From positions 1-64,000 of the forward strand of contig NZ_JALHLG010000001.1 of assembly GCF_022832375.1 (NCBI RefSeq): DNA of 64,000 nucleotides, read 5' to 3'. The DNA comes from Novosphingobium beihaiense (GTDB lineage: Bacteria > Pseudomonadota > Alphaproteobacteria > Sphingomonadales > Sphingomonadaceae). This document shows positions 17,884-25,333 of the stretch, piece after piece; position 1 is the first letter of the stretch; the number at the start of each line of letters is the position of its first letter. The notes below the pieces were generated by a model, which searched no databases, was not told the DNA's origin, and saw only the letters and a program-made list of their open reading frames with translations. A program made the translations under genes and the position numbers.

Positions 17884-17938
17884 TTGACAACAACGGAACA
17901 AAAATAGAACAAAAGCCTTGCTGGAACATTATTAGAAC
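17884..17938. promoter_or_regulatory. Two tandem LexA boxes (GAAC-N7-GAAC) with a TTGACA -35
   Basis: Alphaproteobacterial LexA binds GTTC-N7-GTTC, read here as GAAC-N7-GAAC. Two perfect copies are present: GAAC 17896-17899 / 17907-17910 and GAAC 17924-17927 / 17935-17938, each with exactly 7 nt between. A perfect TTGACA at 17884-17889 sits just ahead of the first box, as in recA- or lexA-type SOS promoters. The second box ends 72 nt before the start at 18011. The VOC gene start is ~120 nt the other way and could also be controlled. Confidence 0.78.
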
Positions 17939-18010
17939 AGATTCGCGTTTTCCACAAGCTGCCCACAGGTCTGGCAACAGGGCCTGGGCCATGGTTCGAA
18001 AGGAACGGTC

Positions 18011-18283
18011 ATGACTGCACTTGCCGCTTGCCTCTTCGCTTTTGCCGCACTGGTTTCGATCTGGACCATAGCCGCGACGTGGCGGCGCTATGGCCCGGGC
18101 GCACTTGCACTGCGGGCGCAGCTCGAAGACTGCCCGGAAAGCATCGCGATTTTCTGGAAAACCACCGAACGTCGGCAAACGCCCGCGCTGGTGCCGTTCA
18201 GGAAGGACCGAGCGGAGCGCCCTGCTCGTCGAACGGTTCAGACTCCGGGGCTGGAGTGGCCGGGTGCGGCGCTTGCCGCCTGA
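18011..18283 (+). CDS. Small single-helix membrane protein, probably SOS-induced
   Basis: A 90-residue protein of unknown function. It has an N-terminal hydrophobic helix (about residues 2-23, TALAACLFAFAALVSIWTIA) then a basic WRRYG, a short helix (ALALRAQLEDC) and a low-complexity basic/Pro-rich tail. AAAGGA lies at a good distance before the ATG, and two LexA boxes lie upstream, which makes a real, DNA-damage-regulated gene likely. Its last 86 nt overlap the end of pssA in antisense, so the tail may be less constrained. I recall similar small proteins in sphingomonads but no function. Confidence 0.65.
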   Translation: MTALAACLFAFAALVSIWTIAATWRRYGPGALALRAQLEDCPESIAIFWKTTERRQTPALVPFRKDRAERPARRTVQTPGLEWPGAALAA

Positions 18284-19076
18284 TTTTCACATAAGCTGCC
18301 AGTCCCACCGGTATCAGCAGCAGATAGCAGATCGTGATGGCGGCAAGCGTGAACCACGGTTCGGTCAACAGTGCCGCGACAATCAGCCCGACAAGCGCAA
18401 TCATGCCTAGCCGCAGGCTATTGGGCGGACGCAACCGCGACCAGCCCAGCGTCGGCACACTGGAAATCATCAGAAAAGCGATCAGCGCCATCCAGCCGCT
18501 CACCACTATCGGATTGGCGAATTCGGACCGGCCGCTGGCGATCCACAGGTACATCGGCAGGAATGCCAGCGCGGCGCCCAGCGGCGCCGGAACCCCGGTA
18601 AGGAACCCTGCCTGCTTGTGCGGCTGATCCTGCATATCGAGCCGCGCATTGAAGCGCGCCAGCCGCAGGACACAGCAAATCGCAAAAGCCAACGCCGCCA
18701 TCCAGCCCACGCTAGGGACTTGGTGCAACGTCCACAGATAGACGATCAGTGCGGGGCCGACGCCGAAGGAAATCGCATCGGCCAGGCTGTCCAGCTCTGC
18801 ACCGAAGCGGGTCTGGGCTCTCAGCAGCCGTGCCGCGCGCCCGTCGATACCGTCGAGCAGCCCGGCCAGGATCACGGCCTGAACCGCCCGGTCGAAATCC
18901 CCGCCGATCGCGAATCGGATGCCGGTCAGGCCCGAACAGAGCGCAGCGGCGGTAATGGCATTGGGCACGATGGCCCGCATCGAAAGCCCGCGCGCGAAAC
19001 GGCGCCGCGGAGCAGGCTGCCCTTCGGCAAACCCGTCAGCTTCCTCTGCGGTACTTTCGGGCGCACTATCGCTCAC
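18198..19076 (-). CDS. pssA: CDP-diacylglycerol-serine O-phosphatidyltransferase
   Basis: A 292-residue CDP-alcohol phosphatidyltransferase making phosphatidylserine from CDP-DAG and serine. The family signature D-G-x2-A-R-x8-G-x3-D-x3-D is intact: [20 protein letters not shown], then LAD. Multiple helices follow the N-terminal 30-residue soluble stretch. Its ATG overlaps the psd stop (19073-19076), so the serine route to phosphatidylethanolamine is one transcript, psd-pssA. Confidence 0.95.
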   Translation of the reverse strand: MSDSAPESTAEEADGFAEGQPAPRRRFARGLSMRAIVPNAITAAALCSGLTGIRFAIGGDFDRAVQAVILAGLLDGIDGRAARLLRAQTRFGAELDSLADAISFGVGPALIVYLWTLHQVPSVGWMAALAFAICCVLRLARFNARLDMQDQPHKQAGFLTGVPAPLGAALAFLPMYLWIASGRSEFANPIVVSGWMALIAFLMISSVPTLGWSRLRPPNSLRLGMIALVGLIVAALLTEPWFTLAAITICYLLLIPVGLAAYVKIRRQAPHPATPAPESEPFDEQGAPLGPS

Positions 19077-19822
19077 TGGGCGACACCCTCGATCACAGGC
19101 GCGGCGCCCATTTCCGCCAGCACCGTCTCACCTGCCACAATACGCTGGCCCATCAGCACACGCGGTTCGGTGCCCGCAGGCAGGTAGACATCGACGCGGC
19201 TGCCAAAACGAATCAGGCCGATCCGCTGACCGGCGGCGATAATGTCCCCCGGTTTGATGAACGGCACGATGCGGCGCGCGACCAGCCCGGCGATCTGTGT
19301 GAAGCAGATGCGCGTTCCGTCGCCGCGTTCGATCAGGATATGCTGGCGTTCGTTCTCCTCGCTCGCCTTGTCGAGATCGGCATTCACGAACTTGCCCGGA
19401 ATATAGATCACCCGCTGGACGGTGCCGCCGATCGGCGCGCGATTGATGTGCACATCGAAGACGGACATAAAAATCGAAATGCGCGTTACCGGGTCAGCCG
19501 GCATCGGCGCGGCGCCGCTGCCATCGTCGGCGGTCAGTTCGCGCGGCGGCGGCACTTTCTGGATCAGCGTCACCAGCCCATCCGCAGGCGCGACAATGCA
19601 GCGCTCGTCCTGCGGCGTGACGCGGACCGGATCACGGAAGAAAGCCAGCACGCACAATGTGAGCACCGCCAGCGGCCAGCCCACCCAAGGGCCCAGGATC
19701 AGCCATCCGATCAGCGCAATACCACCGGCGATAGCGCCGAACTTGCGCCCTTCGGTGTGGACGGAGGGCCATTGCCACGAAGCTTCGCCGCGGCCCTGAT
19801 TATCAAGAATGTCTGAGGGCAT
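19073..19822 (-). CDS. psd: Phosphatidylserine decarboxylase (short archaeal/alphaproteobacterial type)
   Basis: A 249-residue proenzyme turning phosphatidylserine into phosphatidylethanolamine. It has [10 protein letters not shown], the [16 protein letters not shown] region with catalytic His, and the self-cleavage site Gly-Ser in [12 protein letters not shown], where Ser becomes the pyruvoyl group. Directly upstream (minus direction) lies the end of the integrated element, so its native promoter region (19823-19906) is only about 85 nt long. Confidence 0.94.
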   Translation of the reverse strand: MPSDILDNQGRGEASWQWPSVHTEGRKFGAIAGGIALIGWLILGPWVGWPLAVLTLCVLAFFRDPVRVTPQDERCIVAPADGLVTLIQKVPPPRELTADDGSGAAPMPADPVTRISIFMSVFDVHINRAPIGGTVQRVIYIPGKFVNADLDKASEENERQHILIERGDGTRICFTQIAGLVARRIVPFIKPGDIIAAGQRIGLIRFGSRVDVYLPAGTEPRVLMGQRIVAGETVLAEMGAAPVIEGVAQ

Positions 19823-19906
19823 GCCTTCATCTAGTCCGTGAGCCCGGGGACCGCAATGCCGCCCTCGAAAGGGGACCTGCTTCGTCTGGCTTCAGCTTGA
19901 GAAGAG

Positions 19907-19934
19907 AGCTGGTGGTGGCAGGGCTTGAACCGAA
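19907..19934 (-). other. Probable distal attachment site: degenerate 3' end of tRNA-Tyr
   Basis: On the minus strand this reads GGTTC AAGCCCTG CCACCACCAGCT. The intact tRNA-Tyr end at 31287-31317 reads GGTTCGAATCCAGCCCTG TCCACCACCAGCT. The 12 nt CCACCACCAGCT are identical (19918-19907 and 31298-31287), and AGCCCTG matches after a one-base gap; a few bases are missing in the T-arm part. No cloverleaf can be formed here. It is read as the displaced, decayed target end left by integration. Confidence 0.5.
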
Positions 19935-20066
19935 CATTTTCAACAGTTAATTGAATTAATATAATTTTTCTAAAAGCCGCAATGAATACCCCCACATTCC
20001 CTCCCACAGTTTTTCGGGGTATCGCCGTCATTCCCCAGATGATTTGGGAGAATCGGGAGCGAACAG

Positions 20067-20678
20067 ATGGGTAGCATCCTTTCCGGACGACGTGATGGCA
20101 AACCACTAGTCGAGGACTGCCTTACACTTGATCTTGCCTGGCTCATGCGACTTGGCCCGATCCGAGAGGGACAGGCTGGTGCCGGGGAAATCAAGTGGTC
20201 GCGCGGCAGGAATTCCCTCGCATCGGCTCATTTTCGGCTAGATTTGGGCGGAATGGAAAGCCCTCATTTGCTTCTGCGATATTCCGTTCCCTTGCCTGAC
20301 GGGAAACTCAAGAAAGTCGTGCAAAAGATCGCACTGACATCGACCGAGCAGCATTTTGGCGGGCGGCGCTGGTGGATGAAATGCCCGACGAGCGGGAAGC
20401 GTGCCCGCACTTTGCATCTACCAACGGGCGGAAACCGTTTCGCCAGTCGGGAAGCATGGGGATTGGCCTATCGTGTTGAGCGACTGAGCCATTTTGACCG
20501 CCCATTTGAAAAGCTATTTCGGGCGCAGCGAAAACTTGGCGGCGCCGGGGGATTGGGCGCGGAGGTAGAGCGGCCAAAAGGCATGTGGCGCCGGACCTAT
20601 GCTTGCCATCATGCCCGCATTGAACGCCATGACCTCGCCTGCGTGGATCAAATCGCAGCGTTGATTGAACAAGCCTAA
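20067..20678 (+). CDS. Hypothetical protein with degenerated zinc-ribbon
   Basis: A 203-residue protein, MGSILSGRRDGKPLVEDCLT at the start. It resembles a family of mobile-element proteins that I recall as having a central zinc ribbon (WFxCPxCG ... CxxCHxLAY). Here the segment reads RRWWMKCPTSGKRA and later RFASREAWGLAY, so three of four cysteines are missing and zinc binding is unlikely. The remaining body is basic and could bind nucleic acid. It is the outermost gene of the element, next to the attachment site. Function unknown. Confidence 0.7.
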   Translation: MGSILSGRRDGKPLVEDCLTLDLAWLMRLGPIREGQAGAGEIKWSRGRNSLASAHFRLDLGGMESPHLLLRYSVPLPDGKLKKVVQKIALTSTEQHFGGRRWWMKCPTSGKRARTLHLPTGGNRFASREAWGLAYRVERLSHFDRPFEKLFRAQRKLGGAGGLGAEVERPKGMWRRTYACHHARIERHDLACVDQIAALIEQA

Positions 20679-20933
20679 AAGGGGACCCAGTCAGCGCCGC
20701 CCCACCCCCCGGGGGATACCTTCGATAGCGATCACGGCAGATCGATCTATGTAGAGACACAGGATAGATGTCAAAATTTCCTTTTGGAGGTCAGGCCATG
20801 CAACATGTCAGAAAAGTCAGAGCAGTTCCCCTGCGACCCCCACGGACGAATGCACATCCACTCCCAATATTAATGCCGAAAATCCAACATGAAATGGATG
20901 ATAATTTCCATGGATCAGCGCTACAATTTCTAC

Positions 20934-21155
20934 CTATCCACCAAGACGGTAAACAGAAATACAAATCATTATTGTTCCAATAAAGAATAGAAACATTTCG
21001 CGCATTCTAAGTGCGCTGTTGTGCCGCTCGAGATCTTCCTTGGTCACGATTAGAGGAAGAGAGTCACGTTGAGGCGATTCCCAAGCCATTGCCAGAACGC
21101 GTACCCCCGCAATCAACACTGCCAAGTTTGCGACAAGCGCGCTCACCCAAGACAT
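20934..21155 (-). CDS. Small two-helix membrane protein, last gene of the nucleotide operon
   Basis: A 73-residue protein with two hydrophobic segments (about residues 4-25, VSALVANLAVLIAGVRVLAM, and 50-70, MFLFFIGTIMICISVYRLGG) joined by a charged ~25-residue linker (ESPQRDSLPLIVTKEDLERH). The ATG at 21155 overlaps the stop of the preceding gene as TGATG and has a strong GGGGGG ribosome site. A GTG at 21158 is also possible. The size and topology recall holin-like or pore-forming effectors, or a partner of the upstream membrane-anchored protein; no family is recognised. Confidence 0.72.
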   Translation of the reverse strand: MSWVSALVANLAVLIAGVRVLAMAWESPQRDSLPLIVTKEDLERHNSALRMREMFLFFIGTIMICISVYRLGG

Positions 21156-22132
21156 CACCCCCCCTTTTCACCGTCTTTAGGTTTATTTTCTTTCGTCTTC
21201 AGCGCTTCCTTCAATTCTTTAATCTCGGCTTTCAAATCGGAAATTTCCTTACGCGTGCCATCAATCTGCTGGCTAGCCGTATAAACAAGGCTCAGCGTGG
21301 GATAAAGAAGACCTCCCACAGAAAGGACCAGCGCTGCGATACCGAGTAGCCCGAAGTTTCGGATGCGCCTGTCAAACGATTCTACCTTCTTCTCTGCCTT
21401 TTGCGCCGACCGTTTCACGTCCGTAATCGAACTACGGATAGGCACGCCGCCGCCCGCTGCAAAGAGATATTGGCGAAAATCCTTACCTTTGGTGTGTTTG
21501 GGCAAGTCTGGGGTGCCAAACGGTTTATGGTAGAGTGGATTATCGGTAGTCGGATATGTCTTTGTAAATTCGACCCAAATGAGTCCTTCATCCAGGGCAA
21601 TGAAGTGATCATTGTTCGTAAGGTTGTGCAGAGGAATCAGAATTGGACGGTTATAGCCTGGATCGATGAGCGGCCCAGTTCCGAGGAGGATACCCCGGTG
21701 TACGTGTTTAATGCGCAGGTTGAACCTGACCGCGATATAGTTGGGAAGTCGGAAGGTCTCTTCGGTGGACACGAACGTAATGGAATTTGCCGGGAGCCGG
21801 ATATAGGGCTTCTCCCCCCTGTGAACGAGCTTCTGTTCTGCCAAGTCCCCATTGTCGTCGAACATGAAAAATGAACCGCCCGGCCGCATTTCGTAAGAGG
21901 CAGGCTTAACGAGATCCTTGTTCGGCTCATTTCCTTCGTGGTTCCAACCACGGAAAGGATGAATCATTGCCGTAGTGCGAATGTATTTGAGAAATGCGGA
22001 CGACCCCAACAGCGCGGACGGTATCTCAGGAAAGGGGTCGCTTGCTGCGTACTTTAAATGGCGCAAGTTGGCGTCTGCATCGCCTTTTTCACCCTCAGAC
22101 CGTAGCCATTCCTCTGGCTCAAGCGTGGACAT
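21155..22132 (-). CDS. dCTP deaminase/dUTPase-fold protein with C-terminal membrane anchor and coiled coil
   Basis: About 325 residues. Residues ~60-200 follow the dCTP deaminase/dUTPase pattern: KPASYEMRPGG (76-86; compare Dcd SxDxxLGxxF), then the region ending GPLIDPGYNRPILIPLHN (153-170; compare Dcd RIDPGWSGCIVLEFYN). The residue aligned with the catalytic Glu of dCTP deaminase is Pro167, so deaminase activity is doubtful and nucleotide binding is more likely. A membrane segment (about 259-285) and a Lys/Glu coiled coil (about 289-315) follow. ATG 22132 is chosen; GTG 22165 is possible. It overlaps the PurZ-like gene by 14 nt. Confidence 0.78.
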   Translation of the reverse strand: MSTLEPEEWLRSEGEKGDADANLRHLKYAASDPFPEIPSALLGSSAFLKYIRTTAMIHPFRGWNHEGNEPNKDLVKPASYEMRPGGSFFMFDDNGDLAEQKLVHRGEKPYIRLPANSITFVSTEETFRLPNYIAVRFNLRIKHVHRGILLGTGPLIDPGYNRPILIPLHNLTNNDHFIALDEGLIWVEFTKTYPTTDNPLYHKPFGTPDLPKHTKGKDFRQYLFAAGGGVPIRSSITDVKRSAQKAEKKVESFDRRIRNFGLLGIAALVLSVGGLLYPTLSLVYTASQQIDGTRKEISDLKAEIKELKEALKTKENKPKDGEKGG

Positions 22133-23168
22133 CGGCGCTGCTGATATCAATAAAAGCCTGCTCACCTGTACCTATCGCGTCGATGCGTCGACCGATCTGA
22201 CGTTGCACGTCAGCGATAAACGCGCAAGCCTTGTCTGTTAGAGTTTTACCGTTGGCTACTTTATAATCGACATGGTCCAGATGGTTCATAACGATCCTCT
22301 GCGGCTGATTGATCATAATGGCGCGGAGAACGACTTCTGCATCGAATTTTCCGACCCGCCGCAATCGATGGGTCACGCTGGTCAATTCGCCCCCCCACCA
22401 AGGCCCGCCCGAACTTTGAGCGATTTCATCCCAACTTGTCTCACCGTGCAGGGGGCCTGAATCTCCTGCTACTCGAATGGGGTGAGAGCGCAGCACTAAC
22501 ACTACGTCATCCACATCACTCGGCGCCAATCCCGCCTCAGACAAAAATCCTGCAGCCGTGGTATCGCGGCTTGTTGCTTTAGGCCAAACATCACCATGAA
22601 GCGCCGATAAGCCAAATCCTTGAGTTCCTTCGACGACAATTCGCTCACCTCGACTTAAAGCGCCCCGCATAAGCGCCACTGTGTCGCTCAAAAATGGCCT
22701 CAGTTGATCGCATTCAGCAGCCGGTATTCCACGCGGAATGCCAGGTGCGTATCTCGCCGCCCTCGCGAGAACGGCCGCTCCAGTACCTGAACCGGTTGAA
22801 CCAATCGTCTCGGTCAGCGTTGATTGTCGTTCCCATTCGCGATGTGCGTTTGTGATGACATGGGCACGAGGGTCTATGTGAATGTGCGCTGGCGAGATAC
22901 CTATTTCGACAATCTCACGCAGTAGTAGGTCGGGATCAACGTATGAGCCTGCGGGGATGACGGCGCCAATCCGACCATCGATTACCGCTGCTGGAAGCTG
23001 ACGCAATACATGACGCCTACCAGTGCTGCTGAATCCCGTGTGACCGGAATTGCTGCCGCCTGGTCGCACGGCTAGCGTCGACTTCGTGTCCCGCCGCACT
23101 GTGTCGAGCGCGACCTTTCCCTTCCCCTCGGAGCCATATTGGCCTCCGACTACCACACTTACTGGCAT
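22119..23168 (-). CDS. PurZ-like adenylosuccinate synthetase homologue (Ser13 variant)
   Basis: 349 residues, shorter than housekeeping PurA (~430). PurA motifs are present: GGQYGSEGKGK (8-18), GGSNSGHT (37-44, catalytic His43), IGSTGSGTG (122-130), EGTQG (180-184), DTTAAG (202-207), the aspartate loop TSVTHRLRR (263-271) and NHLD (295-298) at the GTP-base site. Asp13 of PurA, the catalytic base acting on IMP, is Ser here. As I recall, that change marks phage PurZ, which uses dGMP to make 2-aminoadenine nucleotides. It starts 7 nt after the upstream gene. It is not the cell's PurA, given context and missing residues. Confidence 0.82.
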   Translation of the reverse strand: MPVSVVVGGQYGSEGKGKVALDTVRRDTKSTLAVRPGGSNSGHTGFSSTGRRHVLRQLPAAVIDGRIGAVIPAGSYVDPDLLLREIVEIGISPAHIHIDPRAHVITNAHREWERQSTLTETIGSTGSGTGAAVLARAARYAPGIPRGIPAAECDQLRPFLSDTVALMRGALSRGERIVVEGTQGFGLSALHGDVWPKATSRDTTAAGFLSEAGLAPSDVDDVVLVLRSHPIRVAGDSGPLHGETSWDEIAQSSGGPWWGGELTSVTHRLRRVGKFDAEVVLRAIMINQPQRIVMNHLDHVDYKVANGKTLTDKACAFIADVQRQIGRRIDAIGTGEQAFIDISSADVHA

Positions 23169-23175
23169 TTGAAGC

Positions 23176-25125
23176 TCATGGTTCTAACTGCATGAATTTG
23201 CGTATCCGCTGACGAAGAGATACCAAGGAACCATCGTTCATCAGGACATCGTCTGCAACTCCTTCTAAAGCACTGACCCCACTTTCGACAGGATGTTCCG
23301 CCGCCCACTGAAGTTCTGTCATCCGCCCGACGCTTCGAGCGCGATTAAGCCGCGCGTCCAACGGCGCTTTCACGTGCACATGCTTGAACCCACCCCCAAA
23401 CCTTTCCCTAAGATAGTCGATATCCTCCGGCCAGCGGAGGCCATCAACGACGATCCGCGACGGCACCTCGCCAGGAATACGCTCAATTGCCTTTCTACAA
23501 AGCCAACGCTGACCTGGACTGCGATGAAGTTCGAGACCAATGCGCTGACGTGCTTCACGAGAGGGCATTTCCCCGCGTTCCCGGATCACATCATCAATGA
23601 CCTCGCTGATCCGCGTGTAAGCGAAACCCTCATCTTCAAGGATTCGTGCAGTCGATGTCTTCCCCGACATGATCTCTCCACTCAATCCAACGACCTGAGT
23701 AGATTCGCCATTGAGCCGAGGGACGATCATCGGCTCTTCTTCTGGACCAGACAAACCCTCCGTCATGCCGGCCAAATGGAAAGCTCCGACTATCGAGCAA
23801 GTAATCGCGTCAAGTTCATCGTGGGTTACGTGCTCGGTCTCGAACGCCCCATGGATTCCGAATTCCGACATGCCCAGTTTGAGCCATTCCACACCGGCTC
23901 CTTTACGAGGAATCCCCATAATATCTTGAGCAGCGCCCGGATAGCATTCAATAACCCGAATACCGCGCTCGCGGAGTCGTGTCGCGATCTCGATTCCTCG
24001 AGCAGTCAATCGCTGCATACTGGGCAGCAGGCAGGGATAGACATTAATCCCCCTGCGCTTGAGAATTCGTTCGCTGATCCGCATTATGCCAAAATGCCGT
24101 TGGGGATCATCGTCGAAGACGGTCGTTCTGCCTGTCGGCAAGCAGAGCGGTGAGTCGATCGACACAAGGTCGGGCTGGGCAGACACAATCTTATCTACGA
24201 TCTCGTCGTCCGTTGCGACTGCCTCGGTTTCCGCTTGGTTACCCCGCATAAAACACATGCCAGTGAGCCGCTTTTCGGAACCAGTTAGGTCCAAACCAAC
24301 TATAGTGGCATTAGCAACAAACGTGCCACTGAACAGAGATTCGAACGTGGCAGCGGGTCGAAGGTGCACTGGAATATGTCGACGACGGCGTGGAAGTCGG
24401 TATTCGTGTCCATCGGCCAAATATTTAAAGGAATACAATGACTTTTTGTACGCAAGTAAGTCCTGCGGCACTAATTCACTGACCACGTGATCTAGGATAT
24501 GGGTCATAGCTCGGACGTCGGCGCAATTGTAAGAGACGAGTTGCTCCAAAGCATGATCGTCTCCACGAAGATACCTGTGCCAAAGGAGGACGGCCATTGC
24601 GCCATCGACACCTTCCATTCCTTCGCGGCACTTTATCTGAAGCTGCTCCTCGATACGCTTCTGACCACCCACCAAACCGGCCCGGCGACAAGCGTATCGT
24701 AGATCGACATGGTGACTTGGCCAGTTCAGGTTTCCGAAGGCATCCTCGATGAATGGAAGGTCAAATAGCGTACCGTTGAACGTGACTAGGCTACGCGCAC
24801 TCTCAAGGGCTGAACGAAATGACGTGATATCGTCACCTGCAAGCCAGACATCATAACGACCGCCCATCTCGTAGCCTATGGCGGTGATGTAGTCGTAGTG
24901 CCTACTCAGACCAGTCGTCTCGATGTCGAGGAACATAACCTGATCAGGATGCGCGAGAAGTGGAGCCAAATCGCGGCTTGATTTCGGACGACTGGAAAGC
25001 TTCACATCGGTCGGTATAGGCATGGCATTGGAGTTCAAATGACGCTGTCCCACGCGCTTCCCTTGAGCCGCAGGCGCTTCGCGATCGTCCAAAATTCGAG
25101 TCAGTTTCGAGCCAGATAATTTCAC
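23176..25125 (-). CDS. Three-domain fusion: DEDD exonuclease-like (YprB/RNase_H_2), DUF429, P-loop nucleotide kinase
   Basis: 649 residues. Domain 1 (about 60-215) is a DEDD 3'-5' exonuclease-type RNase H fold: FLDIET (Asp67, Glu69), FNGTLFDLPF (Asp122) and YNCADV (Asp203). Domain 2 (about 273-455) matches DUF429, a predicted RNase-H-fold domain: GLDLTGSEKR (Asp279), SIDSPL (Asp324), ECYPGAAQ (Glu393), HDELDA (436-440). Domain 3 (about 477-645) is a kinase with Walker A GEIMSGKT (483-490) and IVVDGLRWPEDIDYL, like dNMP/dephospho-CoA kinases. The start is GTG at 25125 with AGGG 7 nt upstream; ATG 25023 is an alternative. It is the first gene of the four-gene operon. Confidence 0.83.
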   Translation of the reverse strand: MKLSGSKLTRILDDREAPAAQGKRVGQRHLNSNAMPIPTDVKLSSRPKSSRDLAPLLAHPDQVMFLDIETTGLSRHYDYITAIGYEMGGRYDVWLAGDDITSFRSALESARSLVTFNGTLFDLPFIEDAFGNLNWPSHHVDLRYACRRAGLVGGQKRIEEQLQIKCREGMEGVDGAMAVLLWHRYLRGDDHALEQLVSYNCADVRAMTHILDHVVSELVPQDLLAYKKSLYSFKYLADGHEYRLPRRRRHIPVHLRPAATFESLFSGTFVANATIVGLDLTGSEKRLTGMCFMRGNQAETEAVATDDEIVDKIVSAQPDLVSIDSPLCLPTGRTTVFDDDPQRHFGIMRISERILKRRGINVYPCLLPSMQRLTARGIEIATRLRERGIRVIECYPGAAQDIMGIPRKGAGVEWLKLGMSEFGIHGAFETEHVTHDELDAITCSIVGAFHLAGMTEGLSGPEEEPMIVPRLNGESTQVVGLSGEIMSGKTSTARILEDEGFAYTRISEVIDDVIRERGEMPSREARQRIGLELHRSPGQRWLCRKAIERIPGEVPSRIVVDGLRWPEDIDYLRERFGGGFKHVHVKAPLDARLNRARSVGRMTELQWAAEHPVESGVSALEGVADDVLMNDGSLVSLRQRIRKFMQLEP

Positions 25126-25333
25126 CGCACTACCCTAGCCTACGATTACGCCTGAGGGAACTGCAGCACTGTGGACGCACGACCATAGGAGCCCCCAACC
25201 GGTCCGCCGACAATGTTCGCAACAATTTGTAATTTATCCGAACATTTTCAGATAGCCCTATTTCTTTTCTTCCCTTCATCCACGCGAAAGGCCGAAATTT
25301 CTCTCCGCCTCCCATTTAGAAAAGTTCGGCTCG

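Noticed and set aside
19907-19990. A second complete tRNA gene beside psd
   Set aside because: Only a T-arm/3' end-like stretch is present; acceptor 5' strand, D-arm and anticodon arm cannot be found.
20768-20983. 71-codon plus-strand frame at the end of the nucleotide operon
   Set aside because: Overlaps the end of the two-helix gene, has a composition like non-coding DNA and no recognisable features, though AGGATAG precedes the ATG; not reported as a gene.
22119-23168. Calling this gene the housekeeping purA
   Set aside because: It is ~80 residues short, has Ser in place of Asp13, NHLD at the guanine-binding site, A+T-rich codons and lies in a mobile element among nucleotide enzymes. The cell's purA must be elsewhere.
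22119-25125. A complete Z-genome (diaminopurine) phage biosynthesis cluster
   Set aside because: A PurZ-like gene is present but no dATPase (DatZ), MazG-like (MazZ) or DNA polymerase gene accompanies it.
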